The notes beneath the pieces are model-generated. The model did no database searches, had not been told where the DNA came from, and saw only the letters and a program-made list of their open reading frames with translations. A stretch of DNA of 35,913 nucleotides, from contig CAZPHO010000007.1 in the NCBI GenBank assembly GCA_964586855.1, positions 1 to 35,913 on the forward strand, in the 5' to 3' direction. The translations under genes were made by a program, and so were the position numbers. Positions 1 to 7,239 of the stretch are shown one piece after another. How positions within the stretch are numbered: position 1 is the stretch's first letter; every line of letters starts with the position of its first letter. The stretch comes from CAYLXN01 sp964586855. Its GTDB lineage: Bacteria; Patescibacteriota; Saccharimonadia; Saccharimonadales; Saccharimonadaceae.

Positions 1-1
1 T

Positions 2-76
2 TGGCAGGGGTACTTGGAATCGAACCAAGATCTAAGGTTTTGGAGACCTTTATACTAACCATTGTACTATACCCCT
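2..76 (-). tRNA. tRNA-Trp (anticodon CCA)
   Basis: Read on the minus strand, the seven-base acceptor AGGGGTA pairs with TACCCCT. The anticodon stem AAGGT/ACCTT encloses the loop CTCCAAA, which gives anticodon CCA. A T arm with TTCGATT follows, then discriminator G and an encoded CCA (positions 4 to 2). In many bacteria tRNA-Trp lies next to secE-nusG; here it is 5 kb away and on the opposite strand. Confidence 0.95.
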
Positions 77-109
77 AAACTGCGGCGTATTATATCAAAA
101 ATCAGCTAA

Positions 110-910
110 TTAGTCCAGGTCGCAAAAACCATCGCCAGTCTTGAAACGCAGCGGCCAATAGCTACGGGCCGACCAATCTTCAATTTCCCAACTATAACCT
201 CGCTCAAGCTGGTGCATTCGCTGATCCCAGCTGATAAATCGTTCAGCCAGCCAGTCAGAAAATGGTATATGCAGTGGCGTGTCGGCCGTAATTCGCTCAG
301 CTAAATTATCTAAATCATAATCTCGACCAGTCGTTACTTCAGCAAATGGTGGCTGCGGTGTTTGCCCAGGCGCTAGAGAATCAGCCGCCAAACTCTCATC
401 TGGAGCCTGATAAACAACCAATTCATCCTGCCTGTCAATCGTTGGCAAAGCCACTCGCTCAGGATTAAAACTCATCCCAACCGCCAGCACGCCCGTCAGC
501 ACCACCATCATTAGCGCCGCTAAGCGCAAAATAAATTTGGCTGTTCGAACGGCTGATTGTTTACGATAGTAAAAATAAACCAGCGCCAAAAGAATATACA
601 AAAAAATCAGAAACAGCGTCAGTCGCAATGAGTTATCAAACAAGCCATAAAGCATAAAATAGGTTGGCTTGAACAGCGGACAGGGCTGGTTGGCGTCACC
701 GCACTCCTGAGAGTCGGTTGTCATCACACACGGCTCAAATACGCCATCAAAATCCACTCGCCGATGGACTTGATAACCAAGATAATAAGCCGCTACTATC
801 ACCAGCGGAATCAAAACCACCATGATTAGCCGCTTGAGCCATTCAGCAATCACAAAAATCGTGTTAGAGCCTGTGTAGATTTTGTTTTGAGCTTTGTCTT
901 CGGGTTTCAT
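110..910 (-). CDS. Hypothetical membrane protein with three predicted TM segments
   Basis: I do not recognise this 266-residue protein. Hydrophobic stretches near residues 27-47, 98-118 and 130-150 predict three membrane helices. A loop of about 45 residues between the first two holds three cysteines (near CVMTTDSQECGD and PCPLF), which could form disulfides outside the cell. The C-terminal 110 residues are soluble, acidic and rich in Trp and Tyr. I chose the ATG at 910 over a GTG at 928 because a promoter (TTGGCA, 18 bp, TAAAAT at 919-924) ends 8 bases before that ATG and would contain the GTG. The gene is transcribed divergently from the P-loop gene at 997. No function can be assigned from sequence. 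Confidence 0.7.
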   Translation of the reverse strand: MKPEDKAQNKIYTGSNTIFVIAEWLKRLIMVVLIPLVIVAAYYLGYQVHRRVDFDGVFEPCVMTTDSQECGDANQPCPLFKPTYFMLYGLFDNSLRLTLFLIFLYILLALVYFYYRKQSAVRTAKFILRLAALMMVVLTGVLAVGMSFNPERVALPTIDRQDELVVYQAPDESLAADSLAPGQTPQPPFAEVTTGRDYDLDNLAERITADTPLHIPFSDWLAERFISWDQRMHQLERGYSWEIEDWSARSYWPLRFKTGDGFCDLD

Positions 911-960
911 TTGCCCTAATTTTAACACAAGCTTTAAAAATTTGCCAAATTATCAACAAG

Positions 961-989
961 ATGACATTGCGATTATTTTTTGTTATAAT
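961..989 (+). promoter_or_regulatory. Promoter of the P-loop gene, predicted leaderless
   Basis: ATGACA (961-966) as a -35 element, a 17-bp spacer, and an extended -10 TGTTATAAT (TATAAT at 984-989). Only seven bases separate the -10 from the ATG at 997, so transcription should start at or next to the start codon. Confidence 0.65.
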
Positions 990-996
990 GCAAATC

Positions 997-1608
997 ATGA
1001 ATAAACCAACCAAACGTTTTACTTTGCAACAACCGTATTTAATTTTAATCGTTGGCATTCCTGGCGCTGGTAAGACTTTTTTTGCTCGTCAATTTTCAGA
1101 CATGTTTAGCGCGCCGTTTATCAATATTAACTCAATTCGTCATCAATTTTTTGCCGAACCGAGCTATGACCGCGAAGAAGACAATTTGATCGCTGATGCG
1201 CTTAAGCCGATTATCGAAGAAATCATGAAAACCAACCAAACTATTTTGGTCGAAGGCGGACTTGACGCCCGAGTCGACCGGCAGGCTTACGCTCGACTTG
1301 CCAAAAAACACGGTTATCGACTGCTGGCTGTCTGGGTCCAGAATGTCGCCACCACCGCTCGCACTCGCTCCACTCGAGGCACGCCTGAGCGCAAAACTGA
1401 ACTGATGTCAGCCGAAAGTTTTCAAAAAATCTTGGCTCGCTTTACCGCCCCCAACCAAGCCGAGCAACCAGTTGTTATCAGCGGCAAGCACACTTTTTCA
1501 ACCCAGCTGCGCAATGTTCTGAGGCGAATTGCCGAAACCCGTGACCAGCAGCCGCTACCAGCCGCTGGCACCGAGCCAAAAACTGGCAGCCGCTTATTGA
1601 TCCAATAA
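997..1608 (+). CDS. P-loop NTPase, small-molecule kinase-like (AAA_33/zeta-toxin-like fold)
   Basis: A 203-residue protein with a clear Walker A motif GIPGAGKT at residues 20-27. Further on, TILVEGGLDARVDR resembles the second conserved block of AAA_33-type kinases, and a following Arg-rich segment (TARTRSTRGTPERK) could be the mobile lid. This family phosphorylates small molecules or nucleotides; the substrate cannot be read from the sequence. The ATG at 997 is preferred over the in-frame upstream ATG at 961, which lies inside the -35 element. The gene ends three bases before the YgjP-like gene, so the two are probably co-transcribed. Without a paired antitoxin or cell-wall context I do not call it a toxin. 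Confidence 0.75.
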   Translation: MNKPTKRFTLQQPYLILIVGIPGAGKTFFARQFSDMFSAPFININSIRHQFFAEPSYDREEDNLIADALKPIIEEIMKTNQTILVEGGLDARVDRQAYARLAKKHGYRLLAVWVQNVATTARTRSTRGTPERKTELMSAESFQKILARFTAPNQAEQPVVISGKHTFSTQLRNVLRRIAETRDQQPLPAAGTEPKTGSRLLIQ

Positions 1609-1611
1609 AAC

Positions 1612-2307
1612 ATGTCGATTATCAATCATCCGACGCTCGGCGAGATTATCCTCACCAAGTCGAAAACCACTCGCCAGATTACTGCACGAGTCAATCTCAG
1701 CGGCCAGCTAAAAATCACTTGTCCTCAGTTTTATCCTGACCGAGGCCTGAAGCGCTTCATCAAAACTCATCAGACCGACCTAGCTAAATTGCTTGACGGT
1801 TACCGTCAGGTTAATTTTTACAATCACGGTGATTTAATTGGCAAAACTTGTCAAATTAAACTGGTTCCAAGTGGCAACGAACAGCCTCAGGCCTATCAAC
1901 GCAATAATTATTTAATCGTCGAACTCAAGCCACCAACCACCATCGACCAACCACATGTCCAAAGCTTGATTCGCGAGCAAGTCAAAAAAATTCTCCGCAA
2001 ACAGGCGAAAGACTATCTACCACAGCGCTTAGATTTTTTGGCCAAAAAACATCATTTCAACTACGCCCGTTTGCGTCTACCGCACACTTCGACCAGATGG
2101 GGGAGTTGTTCGAGTCGCGGAACAATTAGCCTCAACATCGCGCTGATGAATTTGCCAACTGAGATGATTGATTATGTCATCATCCACGAACTAACCCACA
2201 CACAAGAGCTCAATCACAGCTCAGCTTTTTGGCAAACCGTGGCCGATATTATGCCTGATTATCAACGCTACGAAAAGCAACTCAAAGCCTTCTCGCCGCA
2301 TATTTAG
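1612..2307 (+). CDS. YgjP-like (DUF45) metallopeptidase
   Basis: This 231-residue protein matches the YgjP/DUF45 metallopeptidase family. The zinc motif HELTH is at residues 192-196, followed by NHSSAFW (201-207), whose His202 is the expected third ligand. The family-typical RWGSCSSRG block is at 162-170. The length is normal for the family. The N-terminal 100 residues are beta-rich, as is usual. The protein is presumably cytoplasmic, since no signal peptide or TM helix is visible. It starts three bases after the P-loop gene stop without a strong Shine-Dalgarno sequence, suggesting translational coupling. The substrate is unknown, as for the family in general. Confidence 0.88.
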   Translation: MSIINHPTLGEIILTKSKTTRQITARVNLSGQLKITCPQFYPDRGLKRFIKTHQTDLAKLLDGYRQVNFYNHGDLIGKTCQIKLVPSGNEQPQAYQRNNYLIVELKPPTTIDQPHVQSLIREQVKKILRKQAKDYLPQRLDFLAKKHHFNYARLRLPHTSTRWGSCSSRGTISLNIALMNLPTEMIDYVIIHELTHTQELNHSSAFWQTVADIMPDYQRYEKQLKAFSPHI

Positions 2308-2315
2308 TTATAGTG

Positions 2316-2321
2316 TATAAT
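2316..2321 (+). promoter_or_regulatory. -10 box of the histidine-kinase-like gene
   Basis: TATAAT at 2316-2321, seven bases before the ATG at 2329, predicts a leaderless transcript. No convincing -35 element is visible. Confidence 0.55.
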
Positions 2322-2328
2322 AATGCTT

Positions 2329-3927
2329 ATGGCAAGCAAAAATTCAAGCTCAAGTCTAACCGACAAGCTATTATCATCACCAGCTCAGCCCATCATCGAT
2401 GCGCTTGACTGGATCAATCCGCTTTTAATCGCGCTGCATACTCTAGTGTTCGTCAGCACGACCAACTTATCGATGCTCTCATCGCAAGTACTGGTCAGCA
2501 TCGCCTTGCCATCAATTTGGCTGGGGGTTTTTATCCTGACTCGCACGACTGGCAAAAACCAGCCAACATTACCACTGGCCAATCTTTATACCGTCGCTCA
2601 GATTATTCTGCTTAGTTTGTATATCTGGCAAGTTTCGGGTTTAAGTCATCTGGCGGCTGCAGCTTTAGTTGGAGTGATGGTGATTAGTTTTATGCGCGCC
2701 AGCCTGCCGATTGTCATCGCTAGTCTGCTGGTGATTGAGCTAATTATCGCCCTCGATTTCAATGGCCTGCTAGCTTATTTGCGCCAATCTGACCACCTAG
2801 CCTTATTCGTGCTGATAGTGATGTTTACTTACTTGACGACCTTGATGCTCAAAGCGCTCCAAGTTGGACGACAATTAGCTCGGGCCAACCTGGTTTCAGC
2901 TCTGGAATCTTCGGCTAACATCGAGCGATACGATCTGATCGAACAGCTCAACGACCTACCAGTGGCGGCCATGACTGCCACCAGCCAAGGTGCCATCATC
3001 TACGTCAACCAATTAGCTTCCAAACTGTTCGACAAAACCAACCACCGCATTAGCGACCTGGCCGAACTAGAACTGCATAACGCCGATGGACCAAGAGTCA
3101 ATTTAGCAACTTATTTAATTTCAGACAGCTTAACTTTACCCAAACTCACCACTGGACTTAACCCCAAAACCAAACCATTTACTGTTTCAATCAAAAAAGC
3201 CACTCGTGATAACCAGTATTTGGTTTACTTCTTGCCAGCTGATGAATCCTCCCAGCTCAATTTGCAACTAGCCCAAACTGAAGCCGTTCTCGAAAACATC
3301 AAACGCCAAAGCTACTTACTCAACCAAAAAACCACTAATTTACTAAAACTAACTGAAGCTGGCGCCACCGCAGCTGTCGTCAAAAAAGAGAATCAACAGC
3401 TTGATCAACAAGCGACGAAGTTGCAAGCTAGTCTCGATAATTTGCAATATTTTGTTAGCGCTAAAGCCAATTTATCAACTCGAGAGACGATTAATTTGCG
3501 CGACTACGCCAACCAACTTTATCAGCGCTATATCGATCTAGCTGAGCGTCAGAATCTAGAACTTGACCTTGATCTCGGCGCCCGATTAAGCAAAATTGAT
3601 TTGCCAATTTCAATTGTGGACAACATTTTGGATATTTTGATTCGCAATGCCATCCAGCACACCAATTCTGGCAGTGTAGCTATCCAAATCAGCCAATTAG
3701 ATGGCCAAACTATTTTTAGCATCAAGGATTCTGGCAATGGTATTGCCAAAACCAGCCAAGAATCAATTCAGAAAATGATCGATGCTTTTGCTAGTCGTCG
3801 AACTCTAGTCGATAAAAAGTCTTCGTTATCAATTGCTGGCTTCCTAGCTCGATCAATCCAAGCTGAACTTACATTCAACAGCCGCTTGTATCACGGCTCG
3901 ACTTTCAGCCTAGTTATCCCTGACTAA
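2329..3927 (+). CDS. Membrane PAS/HATPase protein, atypical histidine-kinase-like
   Basis: A 532-residue protein. About six TM helices fill residues 25-180. A PAS-like domain follows (around AMTATSQGAIIYVN), then a long Gln/Leu-rich helical region and a C-terminal HATPase_c-like domain. The N box reads DILIRNAIQHT and the G1 box DSGNGI. The G2 box, normally GxGLGL, is replaced by SSLSIAGF, and only GSTFSLVIP of the last block is kept. No histidine lies in the helical region where the phosphoacceptor should be, and no response regulator gene is adjacent. It may therefore be a degenerate kinase or a sensor scaffold rather than a working autokinase. The ATG at 2329 was chosen over 2323 from the -10 position. 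Its 3' end overlaps the convergent glycosyltransferase by 14 bp. Confidence 0.75.
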   Translation: MASKNSSSSLTDKLLSSPAQPIIDALDWINPLLIALHTLVFVSTTNLSMLSSQVLVSIALPSIWLGVFILTRTTGKNQPTLPLANLYTVAQIILLSLYIWQVSGLSHLAAAALVGVMVISFMRASLPIVIASLLVIELIIALDFNGLLAYLRQSDHLALFVLIVMFTYLTTLMLKALQVGRQLARANLVSALESSANIERYDLIEQLNDLPVAAMTATSQGAIIYVNQLASKLFDKTNHRISDLAELELHNADGPRVNLATYLISDSLTLPKLTTGLNPKTKPFTVSIKKATRDNQYLVYFLPADESSQLNLQLAQTEAVLENIKRQSYLLNQKTTNLLKLTEAGATAAVVKKENQQLDQQATKLQASLDNLQYFVSAKANLSTRETINLRDYANQLYQRYIDLAERQNLELDLDLGARLSKIDLPISIVDNILDILIRNAIQHTNSGSVAIQISQLDGQTIFSIKDSGNGIAKTSQESIQKMIDAFASRRTLVDKKSSLSIAGFLARSIQAELTFNSRLYHGSTFSLVIPD

Positions 3928-5056
3928 TGGCCGCCGTTTGGCTAACATCACGACCCTTCCAAATAATCGGCTTACGATATTTATGAAGATAAGTACTTGC
4001 CAGCATTGTGATTAATTCTTGCGCCACCACAATCGGCCAAGTTACAAATCCAATCAAACTATATTTATTCCAGGCAAATGAGCAGAAAGTTGCATAAAGC
4101 ACTCCACCAAGCGAAGCCAGGCCAGTAATCAGCCAACCAAAGATTGACTGCGGACTGAACAGAAGAACAATCAAAGCCACCAACGGACCTGACCACATCA
4201 TCACCAATCCGCCATAAACCGCACCAGCAAACGGCACATTTTTCATAATGTAATAATTACTACGAACTGAAGTTTGGATTTGCGACCGCCATTTTTTGCG
4301 ATAACTAATCCCCAAAACCAAGTTTGAAGCCAAAAAGCGGTAACGACGAAAGCTCTGCACCGCCTGAGCTAGCTTAGCCTCCGCTACAAAACTATCTTTA
4401 TAGGCCGAAAAACCATCAACTTGGCGTAAAAAATCCCGCTCAATCATCCAACAAGCGGTGCTAAAAGCTGGATCAAATGGCGAGTGCAGTAGCAGCTCCA
4501 AAAAATAACGCAGCGTCCCAAAAAACACACTCGCTCGCGGACTATCATCTCGCATTGGCAGCACACTAACCATCTGCGCTTCTTCCGAGAGAGCATATGA
4601 TACTAATTTACTAATCGTCTGCGGCGCAATTCGAGTATCGGCGCTCAGGAACAAAATATAATCGCCGCTGGCTTGCCGATACAGCTCATCAAGCGCATGC
4701 GTTTTGCCGAGCCAGCCAGTCGGTGTTTTGCCAGCTGGTATGAACCGCACTCCTTTGTGGGCCAGCAATTTAACCTCTTCGGAGGTATTGTCGACCGACT
4801 CATCATCAGAAACAATCACTTCTAGTTTTGGGTAATCCGACGCCAGCACTCGTTCTAGGGCCTCTTCAATCACTCCAGCCTCATTACGCACCGGAATACA
4901 GACCGAAACCGTCGGCACATCCTCGAGGCCGAGAAACTTGGACGAGCCCTCACGAATCCGAAACATCGTAAAAGTCACATACAGTCGATAACCAACCCAT
5001 ATCAGAATTGCACTCAATAAAACCGCATAAACTATCTGGACAAATATTAACAGCAT
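3914..5056 (-). CDS. Family 2 glycosyltransferase, membrane-anchored (HpnB/CrtQ-like)
   Basis: A 380-residue GT-A glycosyltransferase: one N-terminal TM helix (residues 3-23), a catalytic domain, and three hydrophobic helices after about residue 275. Visible motifs are IPVRNEA (54-60), SDDESVDN (83-90), GWLGKTHAL (114-122) and a DxD-like SADTR (138-142). The P-x-GW-x-GK block is typical of the HpnB/carotenoid glycosyltransferase subgroup. It probably transfers a sugar to a lipid or membrane acceptor from the cytoplasmic face; donor and acceptor are unknown. The start at 5056 was chosen because a TATAAT on the minus strand (5064-5069) lies seven bases upstream; a longer frame reaching 5134 would run through that promoter. 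It is divergent from secE. Confidence 0.82.
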   Translation of the reverse strand: MLLIFVQIVYAVLLSAILIWVGYRLYVTFTMFRIREGSSKFLGLEDVPTVSVCIPVRNEAGVIEEALERVLASDYPKLEVIVSDDESVDNTSEEVKLLAHKGVRFIPAGKTPTGWLGKTHALDELYRQASGDYILFLSADTRIAPQTISKLVSYALSEEAQMVSVLPMRDDSPRASVFFGTLRYFLELLLHSPFDPAFSTACWMIERDFLRQVDGFSAYKDSFVAEAKLAQAVQSFRRYRFLASNLVLGISYRKKWRSQIQTSVRSNYYIMKNVPFAGAVYGGLVMMWSGPLVALIVLLFSPQSIFGWLITGLASLGGVLYATFCSFAWNKYSLIGFVTWPIVVAQELITMLASTYLHKYRKPIIWKGRDVSQTAAISQG

Positions 5057-5063
5057 AATCTTC

Positions 5064-5069
5064 ATTATA
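5064..5069 (-). promoter_or_regulatory. -10 box of the glycosyltransferase gene
   Basis: TATAAT on the minus strand, seven bases before the chosen ATG at 5056; predicts a leaderless mRNA. Confidence 0.55.
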
Positions 5070-5106
5070 ATATACTTTGGCTCATATAAAAACTGGTCGC
5101 TAGGCC

Positions 5107-5135
5107 TTGACGATTTGTGCTTTTCGATATACAAT
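5107..5135 (+). promoter_or_regulatory. secE-nusG promoter
   Basis: TTGACG (5107-5112), a 17-bp spacer and TACAAT (5130-5135). The predicted transcription start is near 5142, giving a leader of about 47 nt before secE. Confidence 0.65.
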
Positions 5136-5148
5136 GGTGGTTGACAAT

Positions 5149-5173
5149 CTGCTAGAAACTATAGCAGTTTTTT
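5149..5173 (+). terminator. Attenuator-like hairpin in the secE leader
   Basis: CTGCTA and TAGCAG form a 6-bp stem with a 7-nt loop, followed directly by six T. It lies between the predicted transcription start and the ribosome binding site, so it could act as a weak intrinsic terminator controlling secE-nusG. The stem is short, so this is a candidate only. Confidence 0.45.
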
Positions 5174-5188
5174 AATTGAGGAGAAATC

Positions 5189-5554
5189 GTGGCAACTAAA
5201 TCCAAGAAAAAATCATCAACCAGCGCTCGGGATAACGTCCGAGTAACGCGCATCAAGGCTGATACTCAGCCAAAAACCAAACAATTACTTAAAAAAATCA
5301 CCAAACCCAAACCTGCTCCCGCTCAGACAGAAACGAACAGCCAGTCATCAACCACCGTCAAGCGGTCGCCGCTTGGACGCTTGAGTCAATATTTCAAAGA
5401 ATCGTGGCGCGAAATCAAACTAGTCCGCTGGCCAAGCCACAAACAAACCTGGAAAATGGTTTTAGCGGTAATCATCTACTCAGGCTTTTTCTTTGGTTTG
5501 GTGGTGGTGCTCGATTTCTTGTTCCGCGAATTATTTAAATTAATGATAGGATAA
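5189..5554 (+). CDS. secE: Preprotein translocase subunit SecE
   Basis: SecE is the small essential membrane subunit of the SecYEG export channel. The C-terminal 60 residues are canonical: YFKESWREIKLVRWPSHKQT is the conserved amphipathic segment, followed by one TM helix of about 20 residues. The N-terminal 60 residues are an unusually long, basic Lys/Thr/Ser-rich tail, so the protein is 121 aa against about 60-65 in many Gram-positives. It starts with GTG at 5189 behind a good Shine-Dalgarno sequence (TTGAGGAGA, 5177-5184). nusG follows after three bases, the usual secE-nusG pair. Confidence 0.95.
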   Translation: MATKSKKKSSTSARDNVRVTRIKADTQPKTKQLLKKITKPKPAPAQTETNSQSSTTVKRSPLGRLSQYFKESWREIKLVRWPSHKQTWKMVLAVIIYSGFFFGLVVVLDFLFRELFKLMIG

Positions 5555-5557
5555 AAA

Positions 5558-6127
5558 ATGACAAAAAGTAACTTATATGATTCAGCTAGACAGTGGTATG
5601 CGATCCACACTTTTTCTGGCTACGAGGAAAAGGTCGCCGAAGGCATTCGTCAACGAATTAAAAGCGTTGACATGGCTGATTTAATTTTTGACGCGATTGT
5701 CCCCAAAGAAAAACAGATTGAAATCAAAAACGGCAAGCGCAAGATCGTCAACAAAAAACTATTTCAAGGTTATGTGCTGGTTGAAATGCGCCTGACTGAA
5801 GAATCATGGTTTGTAGTCCGAAACATTCCTGGCGTGACTGGTTTTGTCGGCAGCAGCGCTGGCAAAAAAGGCAACGCTAGCGTGCCGACTCCAGTTTCCA
5901 AGAAAGAAATTGAGAAAATTAAAAAGCGGATGGGCGTTGAAGAACCAAAACACCAGATTGATTTCACGGTCGGCGAAGTGGTGTCGATTATTGATGGGCC
6001 GTTCAAAGGCTTTGAGGGTGCAGTTTCTGAACTCGACGCCGTCAAGGGTAAACTCAAGGTCATGGTCAGCATGTTTGGCCGCGAAACCCCAGTTGAACTT
6101 GACGCTTTGCAAGTCAAGAAAATTTAG
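5558..6127 (+). CDS. nusG: Transcription termination/antitermination factor NusG
   Basis: A 189-residue NusG. The NGN domain opens with QWYAIHTFSGYEEKVAEG and includes LFQGYVLVEM and VRNIPGVTGFVG. The C-terminal KOW domain holds VGEVVSIIDGPFKGFEG. NusG binds RNA polymerase and links it to Rho or to the ribosome. The length is standard. It is coupled to secE (3-bp gap). A hairpin terminator follows at 6147, so unlike in many bacteria the transcript probably does not run on into rplK. Confidence 0.97.
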   Translation: MTKSNLYDSARQWYAIHTFSGYEEKVAEGIRQRIKSVDMADLIFDAIVPKEKQIEIKNGKRKIVNKKLFQGYVLVEMRLTEESWFVVRNIPGVTGFVGSSAGKKGNASVPTPVSKKEIEKIKKRMGVEEPKHQIDFTVGEVVSIIDGPFKGFEGAVSELDAVKGKLKVMVSMFGRETPVELDALQVKKI

Positions 6128-6146
6128 TCTTTAATCATTCTGTTTT

Positions 6147-6176
6147 AAAACTGCGGCATAATTAGTTGCAGTTTTT
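6147..6176 (+). terminator. Terminator after nusG
   Basis: AAAACTGC and GCAGTTTT pair over 8 bp around a 13-nt loop, ending in a T run; it closes the secE-nusG unit. The downstream promoter overlaps its T run. Confidence 0.6.
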
Positions 6177-6202
6177 GACTTTTTGATAAAATATTGTATT
6201 AT
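6175..6202 (+). promoter_or_regulatory. Promoter of the small gene at 6249
   Basis: TTGACT (6175-6180), a 16-bp spacer, TATTAT (6197-6202). The leader carries AGCTCTTTAAC (6220-6230), an 11-mer that recurs in the leader of the next gene. Confidence 0.5.
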
Positions 6203-6248
6203 CATTTTAGGCCAAAACTAGCTCTTTAACCACTCAAGGAGGGGCAAA

Positions 6249-6581
6249 ATGAACGAAACTTACTGTGACAAGCAGCAACTACACGAACTATTCGTCTTTC
6301 TGAAAGAATTGCAAGCCATCAAAGACGATCTTGAAGCACTAATCGATGTCTACGAGGGGCTCTCAGATCGCCTAAAAACCACTTGCATCAATTGGTCGAC
6401 AATCGACAAGCAAGATCTAGACGTGATTGACGTCCAGCAAATCGATAAGCTGGCGCCTAAAGCTCGTTATGACCTACACTTAGCCCTTTGTGGCTTGAAT
6501 TATGAAGACCTAGAGTCGGCCCACACTCAGATCGAATTGTTGATCGAAGCAGCCGATGAAATGCTGCGCTCTCTGGGCTAA
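6249..6581 (+). CDS. Small hypothetical acidic helical protein
   Basis: I do not recognise this 110-residue protein. It is acidic and appears all-helical, with heptad-like Leu/Ile spacing in the first 45 residues (LHELFVFLKELQAIKDDL) and the last 30. There is no TM helix or signal peptide. It has a very strong Shine-Dalgarno sequence (AAGGAGG), its own promoter and a perfect-stem terminator, so it forms a monocistronic cassette. It lies between nusG and rplK, a junction that is normally uninterrupted. Small size, strong expression signals and helical make-up would suit a small regulator or binding protein; that is conjecture. Confidence 0.7.
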   Translation: MNETYCDKQQLHELFVFLKELQAIKDDLEALIDVYEGLSDRLKTTCINWSTIDKQDLDVIDVQQIDKLAPKARYDLHLALCGLNYEDLESAHTQIELLIEAADEMLRSLG

Positions 6582-6588
6582 CAACCTT

Positions 6589-6614
6589 AACCGCACCAGC
6601 CAGGTGCGGTTTTT
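6589..6614 (+). terminator. Terminator of the 6249 gene
   Basis: AACCGCACC/GGTGCGGTT, a perfect 9-bp stem with a 5-nt loop and a T run. The core stem CCGCACC/GGTGCGG is reused in the terminator after the next gene. Confidence 0.85.
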
Positions 6615-6616
6615 CA

Positions 6617-6703
6617 TTGACTTTTTTGATTTTTATGTTAAACTAATAGAAGTTTTTATTGCAAAACAGCTCTTTAACTTTTGACTAGCTAGTGGGCTGT
6701 TTT
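6617..6703 (+). promoter_or_regulatory. Promoter and structured leader of the gene at 6726
   Basis: TTGACT (6617-6622), 16 bp, TAAACT (6639-6644). The leader carries AGCTCTTTAAC (6668-6678), shared with the 6249 leader. An outer stem AAAACAGC (6663-6670)/GCTGTTTT (6696-6703) ends in a T-rich stretch just before the ribosome binding site, so it could act as an attenuator. Confidence 0.4.
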
Positions 6704-6725
6704 TACTTTACAGGAGGAAAAATAC

Positions 6726-7091
6726 ATGAGAAAAATCCAAGAAAAGTTTTTAAACCTGTTAACACCTAGGAGGAGCCGACACAATATCCTGATTATTGGC
6801 ATCAGCGACGACTCAAAATCAGACCGCAAAAAAATAGAAGAAACTTGTGGCATCTCTCTATTTTTCTGCGAAGACCGCGATGAAGTAGAGTTTTTCATCT
6901 CTTCTATGTCGCTCAACGGAATCTTGTTTTTACCAAATATTTTTCAAACTGGAGCCAGCGGAATAAAAGAAGTCGTCTCAACTCCAATCCTCACTCTCGC
7001 TGAAATCTGTCGAGACGAGGCGATCCCATTCGTAGAAAGTCGTGGAAATCTCGAAACTGCAATTCTTGAATTGTGTTCACGTATTTTTTAA
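6726..7091 (+). CDS. Small hypothetical protein, possibly a degenerate receiver-like fold
   Basis: An unrecognised 121-residue protein. After a basic N-terminus it alternates beta strands and helices: NILIIGISDD, a helix, ISLFFCEDRDEVEFF, LNGILFLPN, a helix, TPILTLAEI, then IPFVESRGN and a C-terminal helix. This pattern, with paired acidic residues after the first strand, is reminiscent of a response-regulator receiver domain, but the phosphorylatable Asp is not convincing. It has a strong ribosome binding site (CAGGAGG) and is followed by a terminator whose stem nearly matches that of the preceding gene. AGA and AGG arginine codons near its start differ from the core genes around it, which hints at separate ancestry. 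Confidence 0.6.
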   Translation: MRKIQEKFLNLLTPRRSRHNILIIGISDDSKSDRKKIEETCGISLFFCEDRDEVEFFISSMSLNGILFLPNIFQTGASGIKEVVSTPILTLAEICRDEAIPFVESRGNLETAILELCSRIF

Positions 7092-7144
7092 GAAGGAAAA
7101 ATAATAAAAAACAAACACCTTGACAGCCTAGCTTAATCAACATC

Positions 7145-7170
7145 ACCGCACCACCCACGGTGCGGTTTTT
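7145..7170 (+). terminator. Terminator of the 6726 gene
   Basis: ACCGCACC/GGTGCGGT, an 8-bp stem with a 6-nt loop and five T; almost the same stem as the terminator at 6589. Confidence 0.85.
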
Positions 7171-7185
7171 CTTTTTCGAAAACTG

Positions 7186-7194
7186 TGCTATAAT
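7186..7194 (+). promoter_or_regulatory. rplK promoter (extended -10)
   Basis: TGCTATAAT with TATAAT at 7189-7194. It sits directly behind the terminator at 7145 and gives a leader of about 40 nt. Confidence 0.65.
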
Positions 7195-7200
7195 CAACCC

Positions 7201-7224
7201 GTTACGCACTCGGCAACGAGTAAC
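7201..7224 (+). promoter_or_regulatory. Hairpin in the rplK leader
   Basis: GTTAC-(GCA bulge)-CTCG pairs with CGAGTAAC around a GCAA (GNRA-type) loop: nine base pairs interrupted by a 3-nt bulge. It stands just before the Shine-Dalgarno sequence. In many bacteria L1 represses the L11-L1 mRNA by binding its leader; whether this hairpin is such a site is inference. Confidence 0.45.
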
Positions 7225-7239
7225 AGAAAAGGAAGAATT

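Noticed and set aside
997..1608. Zeta-toxin of a toxin-antitoxin pair
   Set aside because: The P-loop fits, but there is no small antitoxin gene beside it and the neighbour is a housekeeping-type metallopeptidase.
5057..5134. 26-residue N-terminal extension of the glycosyltransferase
   Set aside because: It overlaps the TATAAT at 5064-5069 and the secE promoter region, and is hydrophilic ahead of a normal membrane anchor.
5770..6117. Antisense frames over nusG of about 100 residues
   Set aside because: Overlapping a well-conserved gene, without ribosome binding site or promoter; Ser/Thr/Pro-rich as expected for a shadow frame.
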